64,000 nucleotides of DNA from an uncultured Latescibacterota bacterium (lineage in GTDB: Bacteria; Latescibacterota; UBA2968; UBA8231), in the NCBI GenBank assembly GCA_958295495.1, contig OY282352.1, positions 2,976,001 through 3,040,000 of the forward strand, in the 5' to 3' direction. The notes beneath the pieces were generated by a model. The model worked only from the letters and a program-made list of their open reading frames with translations. It was not told the DNA's origin and made no database searches. Shown here piece after piece: positions 18,228-26,927 of this stretch (positions are counted from its first letter, which is position 1; every line of letters starts with the position of its first letter). The position numbers and the translations under genes are program-made.

Positions 18228-20669
18228 ATGAAATCAATCCACACCTACCTGCACTGCATGGGTATTGCACTCAGTGTACTCATCATTTCAGTTCCCCTGA
18301 TGCACGTGCAGGCATACGATCTCCCTGAGAGTACCGACACAGAACTACCAACTCTCTTCCCGGCACCGGGAGAGGAAGGACTCCCTCTACTCCCACAACA
18401 AACCATGGATCTTCCTGCAGTTACCGACATCGTGTGGGCATCAATACTGCAAACAGCACACAAAGACAACGAGATAGCAGAGCTGCTCAACGACGTACCG
18501 GTTCTTCTCTCAGGAATCTTGGAGATACACGGAAAGGATCACCTCTACCTCGGCATCGAACGATCCTACCACAACACACACGGCAGCACGAACATAGCAG
18601 AGCTGCTCAACAAAAAATTCCCAGGAGTACCTATATACATAGAAGCATCAGACGGTGTGCAAACACAGGCAGCGAAACAACAACAAGAAACAACAATCTT
18701 CTCAGAGAATTTCGAAAACGGTCTCACAGAATGGACATCTCTTGCATTCTTCTCAGAAGGATGGCTTGCATACGAAGAAGACAACAACACCACTGCACGT
18801 GCACAAAATTGTGCTTGGGGGTGTGCCTTTACCAAAAACCAGGAAATCAACCTTGCAAACTATGACGAGGTGACACTGTCCTTTGAACGATGGACAACAA
18901 ACAGTAGCTTGGCGGTACAAATAAACAACGAAACGATCAAACAATATACAAACGACAGCACACAGAAGACAGAAACGATCACCATAGACAGCAGAAACAA
19001 TGCACGTCTATCGTTCGTTGCAACCGGAGACACTGCAGCGGTTGACAACGTCACGATTACCGGAATACGGGAACAGGAAGAAGAGGCTATATCTATTACA
19101 CGACCAACAGCAACAATAACAGGATCAACGGTCACCCTCACGACAACAATCACAAACACCGGAAACGTTGCATCAACAACCAAAACACTCAAATTCTACC
19201 GTCACCGGACATCAGCAAGCAATCCGACAGCAGGAGCGCACCTTTCTACGTCAACGATAGGCACACTCAACCAAAATGAATCAACCACAAAGACAATAAC
19301 AACAACCACGCCAACCGTCACCGAAACGACGAGGTACTACTACTATGCCTGTATCGATGACACCTGTTCAGAACCTGCAACCATCCAGGTGCAACCGACA
19401 GCACGGGAGCCGGAGCAGGAACCGGAAACAGCAGAAGACATCACTATCACAGACATCACCGTAACAGCGACCAACCCGGAATCAGATCCATCAATTACCA
19501 TATCAGGTGCATCAATTACCATACAGTTCACGGTGCAAAACAATGGTGCAACCTCTGCAAATTCAAAGAACGTTCATTTCTATCAACATACAAGTACAAC
19601 CATCACGCCAACGAGAGGAGGAACCCGCCTCCCCACATCAGCGGCGACAGGAACAATCAACGCAAATGCGTCAGTTACAAAAACAATAACCGCCGCTGCA
19701 CCAACCGTCACCAAAACGACGAAGTACAACTACTATGCATGTATTGATACTACCTGTTCAGAATTTGCAGCCGGAATATTTGTACGACCACCAGCACAAC
19801 AGGATCCGGAAACCGTTGCTGTTCCCGAGCCGCCGTATGAAATCTGCCGGGATGCTCCCAATCGGCGTGTTCCTGTGGGTGGCGATAAGGTGATTCGTCA
19901 AGGTCAAGCTTCATTTGGATGTACAACCATCACGCTTGGCGGTCTTGAAACAATTGATGGGACAAGAGGGTTTGTGATGTCCGGTCATGGTGCCGATGGA
20001 GACGAAATGCCGTATCAAACTCCTGATAACACGTATTTCTCGCATGATTGGAATGTGATTGACTATAACGTTAGAGGTATCCTCGGAAAAGTGTTTAAGA
20101 TGCCTCATATACGGACAGAGGGAATAGGAAAAGTTGTCGTTGCAGACGCTGCTTTCATTGCGTACCCACGCTCAAACACGCTGGGGTGTTCAGTGACATG
20201 GCGGTATGAGGATAAAACGTACTGTTTTGACACTGGTCAGGGTGAGTATACAGAAACGGTAGCCCCGCTCACTATTCGTGGAAGAGGTAACAATATGTAC
20301 AAGGTGGTTGGTTCATGGCGACCAACAAAGGGACTTGAGGTTAACCTGACGGGGTCGGTGACAGGTGTTCATGAAGACCTTCGTGTTGTTAGTACAAAGT
20401 TTTTGATAGGAGATGGAGCAGCAGGACAAGGTTCCTATCTTTATGTAAGCATTGCTTCTAATGCGAACGGATCAGATGTAGGTATTATTGGCGGTGACAG
20501 TGGTTCTCCAATATATACTGTCCCAGATGAAAACGACACTGTTCAAATTGTGGGTATTCTTAGAGGATATTCCTCTTTTGGCGAGTATGGTGCGATGGTA
20601 GGTTCAATAGTGTTTTTTTCATGGGACGATGTAACTGAAGAACTTGATTTGAAACCGATATCGCCATAA
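18228..20669 (+). CDS. Secreted CARDB-domain, trypsin-like serine protease on a compositionally foreign segment
   Basis: An 813-residue protein with a signal peptide (residues 1-29, ending MHVQA). Residues ~30-150 hold a prodomain-like part with two NIAELLN-type repeats, and a small jelly-roll-like stretch (FSENFENGLTEW) follows. Two CARDB-like repeats lie near 290-390 and 420-530, each ending in YYYACIDxTCSE. The last ~250 residues form a chymotrypsin-like domain with a plausible triad: His587 (VMSGHGAD), Asp640 (VADAAFIAY) and Ser758 (GGDSGSP). The gene is far more A-rich than all its neighbours, with ACA, CAA and AAC codons preferred and a T-poor first two thirds. It looks acquired, perhaps from a low-GC lineage. 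It separates the discoidin pair from an outer-membrane-protein gene. Confidence 0.8.
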   Translation: MKSIHTYLHCMGIALSVLIISVPLMHVQAYDLPESTDTELPTLFPAPGEEGLPLLPQQTMDLPAVTDIVWASILQTAHKDNEIAELLNDVPVLLSGILEIHGKDHLYLGIERSYHNTHGSTNIAELLNKKFPGVPIYIEASDGVQTQAAKQQQETTIFSENFENGLTEWTSLAFFSEGWLAYEEDNNTTARAQNCAWGCAFTKNQEINLANYDEVTLSFERWTTNSSLAVQINNETIKQYTNDSTQKTETITIDSRNNARLSFVATGDTAAVDNVTITGIREQEEEAISITRPTATITGSTVTLTTTITNTGNVASTTKTLKFYRHRTSASNPTAGAHLSTSTIGTLNQNESTTKTITTTTPTVTETTRYYYYACIDDTCSEPATIQVQPTAREPEQEPETAEDITITDITVTATNPESDPSITISGASITIQFTVQNNGATSANSKNVHFYQHTSTTITPTRGGTRLPTSAATGTINANASVTKTITAAAPTVTKTTKYNYYACIDTTCSEFAAGIFVRPPAQQDPETVAVPEPPYEICRDAPNRRVPVGGDKVIRQGQASFGCTTITLGGLETIDGTRGFVMSGHGADGDEMPYQTPDNTYFSHDWNVIDYNVRGILGKVFKMPHIRTEGIGKVVVADAAFIAYPRSNTLGCSVTWRYEDKTYCFDTGQGEYTETVAPLTIRGRGNNMYKVVGSWRPTKGLEVNLTGSVTGVHEDLRVVSTKFLIGDGAAGQGSYLYVSIASNANGSDVGIIGGDSGSPIYTVPDENDTVQIVGILRGYSSFGEYGAMVGSIVFFSWDDVTEELDLKPISP

Positions 20670-21072
20670 TTCAATCAATTGTCTTGGGTATTACCATGAG
20701 TCCGCCGAAACGCCGCAGTGGCTGGCCGGCTATATCGGGCTCGGGCGAGCCATTGAGTAGCACGGCCGGCCGGTGCTTTATAGCGTCCTCTATTTGCGGC
20801 CGGGGCCGGCCGGCGCGATCCGGGCTACATTAATCCCGAAAAGGAGAAATTCGCATGGATCGGGAGCTTGAGGTGACGCAGGATCGCATCACAGAAAAAC
20901 GTAACAAGACGACCGACGAGCACCTAAAAGACCGCCAATATCTCGACGAAATGCCGTTTTGGTCGCGCAGATGATTTCATCGCCCGATGTTGCAGCCTAT
21001 GCACAAGAGCGCGGCATAGCGCTGTATTACTCGTACCAATTTTAAGGTCGCAGCTCGACGGACTTAGCTACA
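20670..21072. other. Intergenic region with GGCCGGCC-rich stretch and fragmentary ORFs
   Basis: The sequence returns to high GC here, with clustered GGCCGGC words (20720-20820). A 39-codon ORF and an overlapping 24-codon ORF (20971-21045) are the only coding signals. This looks like the scar of an insertion or of decayed genes, but no transposase or clear terminal repeat is seen. Confidence 0.4.
20855..20974 (+). CDS. Possible small protein, 39 residues
   Basis: ATG is preceded by a good AAGGAGA seven bases upstream. The product is very charged (begins MDRELEVTQDRITEKRNK, ends PFWSRR) with no recognised domain. The stop overlaps another short ORF. It may be a real small protein or the start of a decayed gene. 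Confidence 0.25.
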   Translation: MDRELEVTQDRITEKRNKTTDEHLKDRQYLDEMPFWSRR

Positions 21073-23754
21073 ATGAGCGGGGCAATAAGACAGCCGTTGG
21101 CCTTCCTCTGCGCCGCATTGCTTGGTCTCGCCCTTGCCGATGGGGCCTACGGTGGAGAAGTAGCGCAAAGCCCAGAGGTGTACCTCGACGCGCTCGACCC
21201 GGCCCTGCGGCGCTGGTACGTGCCGCAGGTGATGTTCGCCGAATACCCGTGGCGGCAGTGGGAGTACACCAACCGCGCTCGGCTGCCGTATCAGCGCTAC
21301 GTGAACATCGACTTGGAGGGCGATTACTTCTACGACCTGTACGGGAACTATCTGACCCAGGGCTGGCTGATCTTCAACACGGCGCAGACGCGGCCCCAAG
21401 AGGCCGGTAGCTCCCTGTTCAAGACCGAGCGGTTCGCGCAGTGGTTCAACGAACTGGTCATCGCCGGCGATCACAAGGGCCAATATCACTACGCCCTGAC
21501 GGTGAGCAACAACCTGCGGACGACCTTGACGCCGCTGTCGTTTTCCAAGCCGCGCCTGAACGGCTTGCAGATCGACCTCGCCACCGACAAATACCAACTG
21601 ACCTTTCTCCACTCCCTGATCACCGGCCCGCGCGGCTTGCAAGTGGAAGAGAGCCGCTTTACGGACGCGACTTCCCTCGTGGGAGGGCGGTTTGCGGCCC
21701 AGCTAGGGGATTTCGTGGAGTTGGGCCTTCACGCGGCCAACGCCCACCAGACCAACAGCGAGTCGGACCAGCTCGTAGAAACCCTGTACAAAGGCGGGCT
21801 AAACGAGCAGCAAAACGCGACCATCTCCCAGATCGCGATCGCATTGCGGGACGACTCGCCGGAAGATGGCCGCGGCGGTGCCGCGTTTTTCCCCGATGCC
21901 TCGGACGTGATTATCACCTACCGCGACGGCACAGTGGAGTCGGGCCGCGACATTCGCTTTGGCCCGGTGATCAGCGGCGGCTTGGAGCGACAGGGGTTTC
22001 TCACCGCCGATGGCAACGGGCAAATCAGCCTGCTCTACGACTTTGACAGCGCGTCGTTTGTCAACCGCGCCTCGGCCGATAAGTCCGAGATCGCGGCGGT
22101 GGAATTTCGCCTCGTGCTGGCCAACGACTACCAGATCTGGATGAGTTCGGACCAGCAGTTGGGAGAGGGTGGCGGCTTTGTAACGGTTGGTCGGCCATCG
22201 AGCGCGTTTAGTTGGACGGGTGAGCGCTCCATCAGCTTGGGCGACGTATTCGGGGCGGATGTAGAGGACCCGGTCTTCTTGCTGGTGGCGCAGGCCGAGG
22301 GCAATGTGCAGGACATATCCAATCTGCGCACGGTCCGCTTTGCCTACGGGCTGCCGACGGCCACAGCGGTCGCCGGCGCCACGCTCAAGGTGGAAGACGT
22401 GCTTGGCTTCGACCTGTATGGCGAATACGATCTGAGTTGGGGCTTCCGCAAGTATCCCAATGTCGCCGAGGAAACGCACACCTCCTCGGCCGGCATTGGC
22501 GGTCGGCCCAGTGCGCCGGCGTGGATGGTGAACCTGAGCAAGAACTTGGGGCGGTTGTCGCTGTTTGGGGAAGTGTATTCGATTGACCCGCGCTACAACA
22601 CCCAGTCCTTTGTCACCACCACCTCGGGCCTCGATTACGCCCGGCAGGGCAACCGCTTTGACTTAGTGGAAGACAACGACGATCAAGACCGCTTTCCCGA
22701 TGGATTCCGTGCGGATTTTTTGGTGAATGACCGATTGGTCTTCCCCGGTTGGGACCTCAACAACGACTTAGTGCCCGACTTCAACCAAAACGACAACCGG
22801 GTCAAGGCCAACGCCGTGCCGGATTACGAGGAGCCTTTCCTCCGCTTCTTAGTCGATCGGCCGGAGTTCCTCTTCGGAGTGGATATGAACCACAACTTTT
22901 GGGTTGATCTATACGAAAACGACACCGAGCCGGACTACCCCTACCGCCGCGATCAACAAGGCTTCAACGTCTATGGGGGCATCTTTCTGAGCAGGCACTG
23001 GCAGCTCAAGGTAGGTGCCCTGCGCGAGGAGCAGATTTCGGCAGACCGCAAAAACCACAGCACGTATTTGCAGCTAAGCTACGAGCGGGCGTGGCCGCGG
23101 GTAGGTCGGGTGCGGCTCTTCGAGATGAGCCAGTTGGTGCAAGACGACATTCCCGATCCAATTTTGCAGTGGCAGCCGGACAACACGCTGCGCGGCGGCC
23201 AGCTCGTTCACCTCGACGACCCGCTGTTGGCGCGCGATGCTTGGGTGCATCAGCTATTCGTCGGCCACAGTCTGACGAGCGACGCGCTGTTGGTGATGAG
23301 CAAGCTGCACGGGGTTTTCTTCGCACAGCGGCAGCGCGATGCAGCGGATTTTTTCCTCGGCTTGGTCAACAAGGCCAGCTATCGCCGCACTTGGCGCGGC
23401 CTGACCCTAGTGCCGCGCTGGAAGAGCGAATGGCGTCAGCAGAGCCGGTCGCTGTTTGACCAAGAGGAGCGCACGACGCTGCTGGAGCTGGTCTCGCTGC
23501 TTTTGGAAACGCGACTATTGCAGGCCACGCGGGTACAGGCCGGCGTCGAGTACGCGCTGTTCAACGACTTCGACCGCGATATGGAAAATTTCGACTCCCT
23601 GAGCTGGGCCTTGCAGTTGGCGACCGAGTCGGCCTATTTGGGCTACCGGATCCAGGTGTTGGCCGGCTTTGTGGTAGAGCGCAAGGCGTTTGCCGAGGCC
23701 GAGGCCACAACGACGACCGAGACCTTTGTCACGCTATACGCAGGCTTGCAATAG
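21073..23754 (+). CDS. Large putative outer-membrane/surface protein, paralog of the 9190-11850 gene
   Basis: An 893-residue protein with a signal peptide (MSGAIRQPLAFLCAALLGLALADG). Its segments match the 9190 product in order: LDPALRRWYVPQ, WRQWEYTNRARLPYQRYV, DDSPEDGRGGAAFFPDASDV, AQAEGNVQDISNLRTV, EDNDDQDRFPDGF, FLVDRPEFLFGVDMNHNFW and the final FVTLYAGLQ. It has one insertion relative to the paralog around 22160-22260 (GGGFVTVGRPSSAFSWTGER). The acidic mid-segment could bind calcium, and the C-terminal half looks like beta strands. The start has no strong ribosome-binding site. It lies just after the foreign protease gene and was probably once contiguous with the discoidin genes. Confidence 0.7.
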   Translation: MSGAIRQPLAFLCAALLGLALADGAYGGEVAQSPEVYLDALDPALRRWYVPQVMFAEYPWRQWEYTNRARLPYQRYVNIDLEGDYFYDLYGNYLTQGWLIFNTAQTRPQEAGSSLFKTERFAQWFNELVIAGDHKGQYHYALTVSNNLRTTLTPLSFSKPRLNGLQIDLATDKYQLTFLHSLITGPRGLQVEESRFTDATSLVGGRFAAQLGDFVELGLHAANAHQTNSESDQLVETLYKGGLNEQQNATISQIAIALRDDSPEDGRGGAAFFPDASDVIITYRDGTVESGRDIRFGPVISGGLERQGFLTADGNGQISLLYDFDSASFVNRASADKSEIAAVEFRLVLANDYQIWMSSDQQLGEGGGFVTVGRPSSAFSWTGERSISLGDVFGADVEDPVFLLVAQAEGNVQDISNLRTVRFAYGLPTATAVAGATLKVEDVLGFDLYGEYDLSWGFRKYPNVAEETHTSSAGIGGRPSAPAWMVNLSKNLGRLSLFGEVYSIDPRYNTQSFVTTTSGLDYARQGNRFDLVEDNDDQDRFPDGFRADFLVNDRLVFPGWDLNNDLVPDFNQNDNRVKANAVPDYEEPFLRFLVDRPEFLFGVDMNHNFWVDLYENDTEPDYPYRRDQQGFNVYGGIFLSRHWQLKVGALREEQISADRKNHSTYLQLSYERAWPRVGRVRLFEMSQLVQDDIPDPILQWQPDNTLRGGQLVHLDDPLLARDAWVHQLFVGHSLTSDALLVMSKLHGVFFAQRQRDAADFFLGLVNKASYRRTWRGLTLVPRWKSEWRQQSRSLFDQEERTTLLELVSLLLETRLLQATRVQAGVEYALFNDFDRDMENFDSLSWALQLATESAYLGYRIQVLAGFVVERKAFAEAEATTTTETFVTLYAGLQ

Positions 23755-23831
23755 TTGGTTGTATTTGGCAAGTCATTTGACTACATTTGCACTTTATCGT
23801 TCATCGTCCACCTACCCCGAAGGAGGTAGCT

Positions 23832-24764
23832 ATGAAGCGTCTTTTCACCTGTGGCCTGACGGCAATTGCCCTGTTGGCCTTTGCCCTAGCCGCTGGGGCG
23901 CACGAGCCCCCGGGCGATTTCTTCCTCGCCGTGCAGTTCCCCGATACACATGTGCCGACCATCGACGGATTTGACGACGATTGGTCGGCGGTGCCGCTCG
24001 ATGTGTACGCCATTCCCAGTTCAAAACTCTTTTCGGTGCATGGCTTTGCCGGCGACGATGTGCCGCGCGGCGGCATGAATTCGGCTTCGATGCAGATCCG
24101 CCACATCTTGGGCTGGAACGACTCGCGCAACGAGCTATACGTGACCACGAAGGTGTTCGACAACAAGCACACGATCACCCGCCAAGACTTAGGCTCCTAC
24201 TGGTGGGACGACAGCATTGAGATCGAGTTCAACCCGCGGCACGACTACTTGCCCAAGCCCGAAGACGTGGTGACGCACCACAAGTACTCATTCGCGTTCC
24301 CGCCGCTCAACGGCAATTTCGGCCCGGCCCTGCAAACGGCGGCGGTCAGTAGCCAAGACATCGAAAACCCGACGCTGTTGTCCAACGGCAGCCGTTGGTA
24401 CTACTGCACCTATAGCTTTGAGGGCGAGGAATACGGCGAGAGCACGTATATCTACGAGTTCCGCACGATTGCGATTGATTCGTATCCCAAGCCCACCGAG
24501 GAGAACATCACCGAAGATCAGGTGATTGAGCACGACTTGACGGCGGGCGAGGTGATCGGCTTTTCGATTTTCGTCAGCGATGTCGATGACAGCGCCGGCG
24601 ACGCCGACAACCGCGTCGGCATGTGGGCTACGACCCCGACGAGCTGTTGCCACTCTTCGCAGGACCTGCTCATCTCCCCCATGGACGACTCCATTGATTG
24701 GGGCGAGGCGACTTCGGTTGAGGAGCAGAGTTGGGGCCGGATTAAGCACCAGTACCAGCAGTAA
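23832..24764 (+). CDS. Secreted CBM9-like (sugar-binding fold) protein
   Basis: ATG at 23832 is chosen over an upstream in-frame start because AAGGAGGT lies just before it and a signal peptide follows (MKRLFTCGLTAIALLAFALAAGA). The mature ~290-residue protein has the CBM9-like pattern: TIDGFDDDWSAVPLD at the start, ELYVTTKVFDNKH and YWWDDSIEIEFNPRHDY in the middle, and IGFSIFVSDVDD near the end. Proteins of this type bind sugars or haem-like ligands extracellularly. No catalytic domain is attached, so it probably acts as a secreted or periplasmic binding module. It ends at the terminator at 24787. Confidence 0.7.
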   Translation: MKRLFTCGLTAIALLAFALAAGAHEPPGDFFLAVQFPDTHVPTIDGFDDDWSAVPLDVYAIPSSKLFSVHGFAGDDVPRGGMNSASMQIRHILGWNDSRNELYVTTKVFDNKHTITRQDLGSYWWDDSIEIEFNPRHDYLPKPEDVVTHHKYSFAFPPLNGNFGPALQTAAVSSQDIENPTLLSNGSRWYYCTYSFEGEEYGESTYIYEFRTIAIDSYPKPTEENITEDQVIEHDLTAGEVIGFSIFVSDVDDSAGDADNRVGMWATTPTSCCHSSQDLLISPMDDSIDWGEATSVEEQSWGRIKHQYQQ

Positions 24765-24786
24765 TACTCGGTTCCACACCCTTTGC

Positions 24787-24821
24787 AAAGCCCGCTTGCC
24801 CTGGTGGCAGGCGGGCTTTTT
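24787..24821 (+). terminator. Strong rho-independent terminator between convergent genes
   Basis: A 14-bp stem (AAAGCCCGCTTGCC with GGCAGGCGGGCTTT, one wobble pair) and a CTGGT loop are followed by a T run. It lies between the CBM9-like gene and the convergent amidohydrolase gene and may serve both. Confidence 0.85.
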
Positions 24822-24826
24822 GCGTC

Positions 24827-25561
24827 TTATAGCCCGAGCAGGCTCCGGGCATTCTCGCCGAGGATGAGGCGCTTGGCGTCGTCGTCAATGGCCGCAGTGA
24901 TGATCTTGCCGAGCTGGGGGCGGGGGTCCATCAAGGGCGTGTCCGAACCGAAGAGAACGCGGTCGGCCCCGGCCTTGGCTACTAGCTCTTCGACCACGCC
25001 TGGGGTGCGGAAGGTCGAACAGGTTTCGAGGAAGTAGTTGGGCAAGCGCCGGGCCGCGGCAATGGCTTGGCCGCGATACGGCTCCATGTTGCCGGCGTGG
25101 CCGGCGACGAAGCGGGCGTTGGGGAAGCGCTCGGCCGCCCGGCCGAGCTGGGCGGGCGCGGCTGTTGGCTCGCCGCCGGTGTGCGCTAAGACCGCGAGGC
25201 CGCGCTCATCGGCAAACTCGTAGATTGGCTCCCAAGCCGGGTCGTCGAGCGGAAAGGGCGTATAGGGCGAGTAGATTTTGATTGCCCGGAACCCGAGTTC
25301 GTCGATGGCCCTTTCCAGCTCGGGCCGCACGGTGTCTGGGCAGGTGGGAGCCACGTACGCGAAGCCAATGAAGCGATCGGGGTGGCGGGCGACAAAAGCC
25401 GCCGTCTGGTTGTTGCCGGGTTTGCCGTCGGGGTGGAAGATGTTGAAGACGCAGCTCTTGTCGATCCCCACTGCATCCATGGCGCGCAGCATCTCGGCCG
25501 GGTCATCAACCATGGCGAGCCCGTCCCAGCGGCCTACGTGGCCGTGAAAGTCGATGATCAC
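24827..25561 (-). CDS. Amidohydrolase family 2 (TIM-barrel metal-dependent hydrolase)
   Basis: A 244-residue protein with the amidohydrolase-2 pattern: IDFHGHVG at the N-terminus (metal-binding HxH), LAVLAHTGGE, FVAGHAGNMEPY, and the C-terminal LFGSDTPLMDP containing the conserved Asp. The family hydrolyses or decarboxylates small carbonyl compounds such as lactones and aromatic acids. The substrate is unknown. It starts with GTG overlapping the stop of the preceding amidohydrolase gene (GTGA), so the two are translationally coupled and might work as partners. It is the last gene of a probable five-gene run. Confidence 0.8.
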   Translation of the reverse strand: MIIDFHGHVGRWDGLAMVDDPAEMLRAMDAVGIDKSCVFNIFHPDGKPGNNQTAAFVARHPDRFIGFAYVAPTCPDTVRPELERAIDELGFRAIKIYSPYTPFPLDDPAWEPIYEFADERGLAVLAHTGGEPTAAPAQLGRAAERFPNARFVAGHAGNMEPYRGQAIAAARRLPNYFLETCSTFRTPGVVEELVAKAGADRVLFGSDTPLMDPRPQLGKIITAAIDDDAKRLILGENARSLLGL

Positions 25562-26307
25562 GCGGCCCCTCCGAGAATGCGCTCTAAATTGCCCGCGGTC
25601 AAAGCCGCGAGCGCGTCGTCGTCAATGGCCAAGTGGTGCAGGTAAAAGAGCATCGGCCCCATGGCGTAGCGCGGATAATAGGAGCCGTACAGGAAGCGCT
25701 CCACGCCAAATTCGCCGATCAGAGCCTCGATGCCGCCCAGATTCTCAAAGCGGCTTAGCTCCAGCGCCGCTTGGGGCAGTGCCCTGAGCAGGGGGCGCAA
25801 GGCGAGGGAATCCACGTAGTGAGCGCCGAGGAGCACTACCTGTACATCCGGGAAGCGGCGCAAGGTCCCCATGATTTCGGCGACCGGAGTGTCGGCCAGC
25901 GAGAGCCACAAGGGGATGCGCTCGGCTGCCAGCCAAGCGAGCAACTCGCCGTAGATCCAGTCGGCAAAGGGGACGCGGCCGGCTTGCGTGTTGTGCAGGC
26001 GGACGCTGCGGACCTCGCCAGTGGCGCGGAGCGCGCTAAGTTGCGCCAAAGAGTCCGCGCTCGGCCCGGCGACCCATTGGGGGACGAGTCCGTCGCCTTG
26101 CCAAGCCCGCAGGGCCTCGTTGCCCTCAATCGCGCTGATGGCTTCGCCTTGGAGGTGGTAGATCAAGCCGCGCTCCACGCCGTGGCGCTGCATTTCCGCC
26201 CGCAGGCCGGCCACATCGGCAAACGGCGAGGGCCGATCGTGGCAGTGGCCGACGCCGATATTGGCGTCGAAGACTGGGACGCGGGCGCGGAAGTCGAGAG
26301 CCGTCAT
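25558..26307 (-). CDS. Amidohydrolase family 2-like protein with weakened metal motif
   Basis: ATG at 26307 lies in an ATGA overlap with the upstream Uma2-like gene. An open frame extends further upstream but is only the other frame of that gene. The 249-residue product has an amidohydrolase layout, but the N-terminal HxH is replaced by FDANIGVG, and the C-terminal SDTP by LYGSYYPRY. Metal ligands seen in the neighbouring amidohydrolase are therefore missing. GHCHDRPSP near residue 20 might supply histidines. It may be a non-catalytic or differently acting partner of the downstream enzyme. Confidence 0.65.
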   Translation of the reverse strand: MTALDFRARVPVFDANIGVGHCHDRPSPFADVAGLRAEMQRHGVERGLIYHLQGEAISAIEGNEALRAWQGDGLVPQWVAGPSADSLAQLSALRATGEVRSVRLHNTQAGRVPFADWIYGELLAWLAAERIPLWLSLADTPVAEIMGTLRRFPDVQVVLLGAHYVDSLALRPLLRALPQAALELSRFENLGGIEALIGEFGVERFLYGSYYPRYAMGPMLFYLHHLAIDDDALAALTAGNLERILGGAA

Positions 26308-26846
26308 GCTAGCGCCTGATACTTCTCGTCGAGGTCGGTCGCAATGCCTTGGTGGATGCCGTGGAATACCTGCTGGTAGTCGCCCCTTCTTTGTGCTGCT
26401 ATGTCCATCCAGAAGCCCGGGAGGGCTGCGCTGCGAATGAAGCCATCTGCGCTTGGCGAGACCTCCTGATAGCGGCCATCGGCCAATCGGAACCAAGCCG
26501 TATGTCCCGCGCTGCCGCCGGAGGCGATGTACTCGATGACGCCGGCTTCTGCCAACAGCTCTTGCGATTTTTCCATCAGGTTGGAGGACGGCTCGGCGTG
26601 TGGGAAGATCTCTGCGACGAGGCTCGGCGGCCCGCGATAGATGTCGCGGTCGCGCCGGGTCTGTACAGTGAGGCCGCAGACAGCCATGATCTGGGGGTAG
26701 ATGACGACCCCCGGCAAAATCTCGGCCCCGGTTTGCACGACCACGTCCAGCCGGAAGCCCCGGCAGTGGATGCGATAGTAGTTGATCGGCGTGAGCAGAT
26801 CGGCCCACCCGCGCCCTACATCGACAGTGAATCGCCTATTCCACAT
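26304..26846 (-). CDS. Uma2-family (PD-(D/E)XK-like) protein, shortened and with altered active-site Asp
   Basis: A 180-residue protein with the Uma2 core: GPPSLVAEIFPHAEPSSNL, then MEKSQELLAEAGVIEYI, corresponding to the usual P-dLvvEvlSp / K...Y..aGV.eYW pattern. The preceding strand, normally VxxPD, reads VVIYPQIMAV, so the conserved Asp is Gln. The N-terminal part is also shorter than usual. A nuclease fold is likely, but activity is doubtful. AAAGGACAG precedes the ATG. It overlaps the following amidohydrolase gene by four bases. Confidence 0.65.
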   Translation of the reverse strand: MWNRRFTVDVGRGWADLLTPINYYRIHCRGFRLDVVVQTGAEILPGVVIYPQIMAVCGLTVQTRRDRDIYRGPPSLVAEIFPHAEPSSNLMEKSQELLAEAGVIEYIASGGSAGHTAWFRLADGRYQEVSPSADGFIRSAALPGFWMDIAAQRRGDYQQVFHGIHQGIATDLDEKYQALA

Positions 26847-26927
26847 GGCTGTCCTTTCGGTTTGATTTGCCTATACAAATGTTCAAGCAAAGAAGGGCAC
26901 TGTCAACCCTTGTGACGCAGCGCAGGG

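Noticed and set aside
26308..26808. N-terminal extension of the first amidohydrolase
   Set aside because: The extension is only the alternative frame of the Uma2-like gene; the ATGA overlap gives the natural start.
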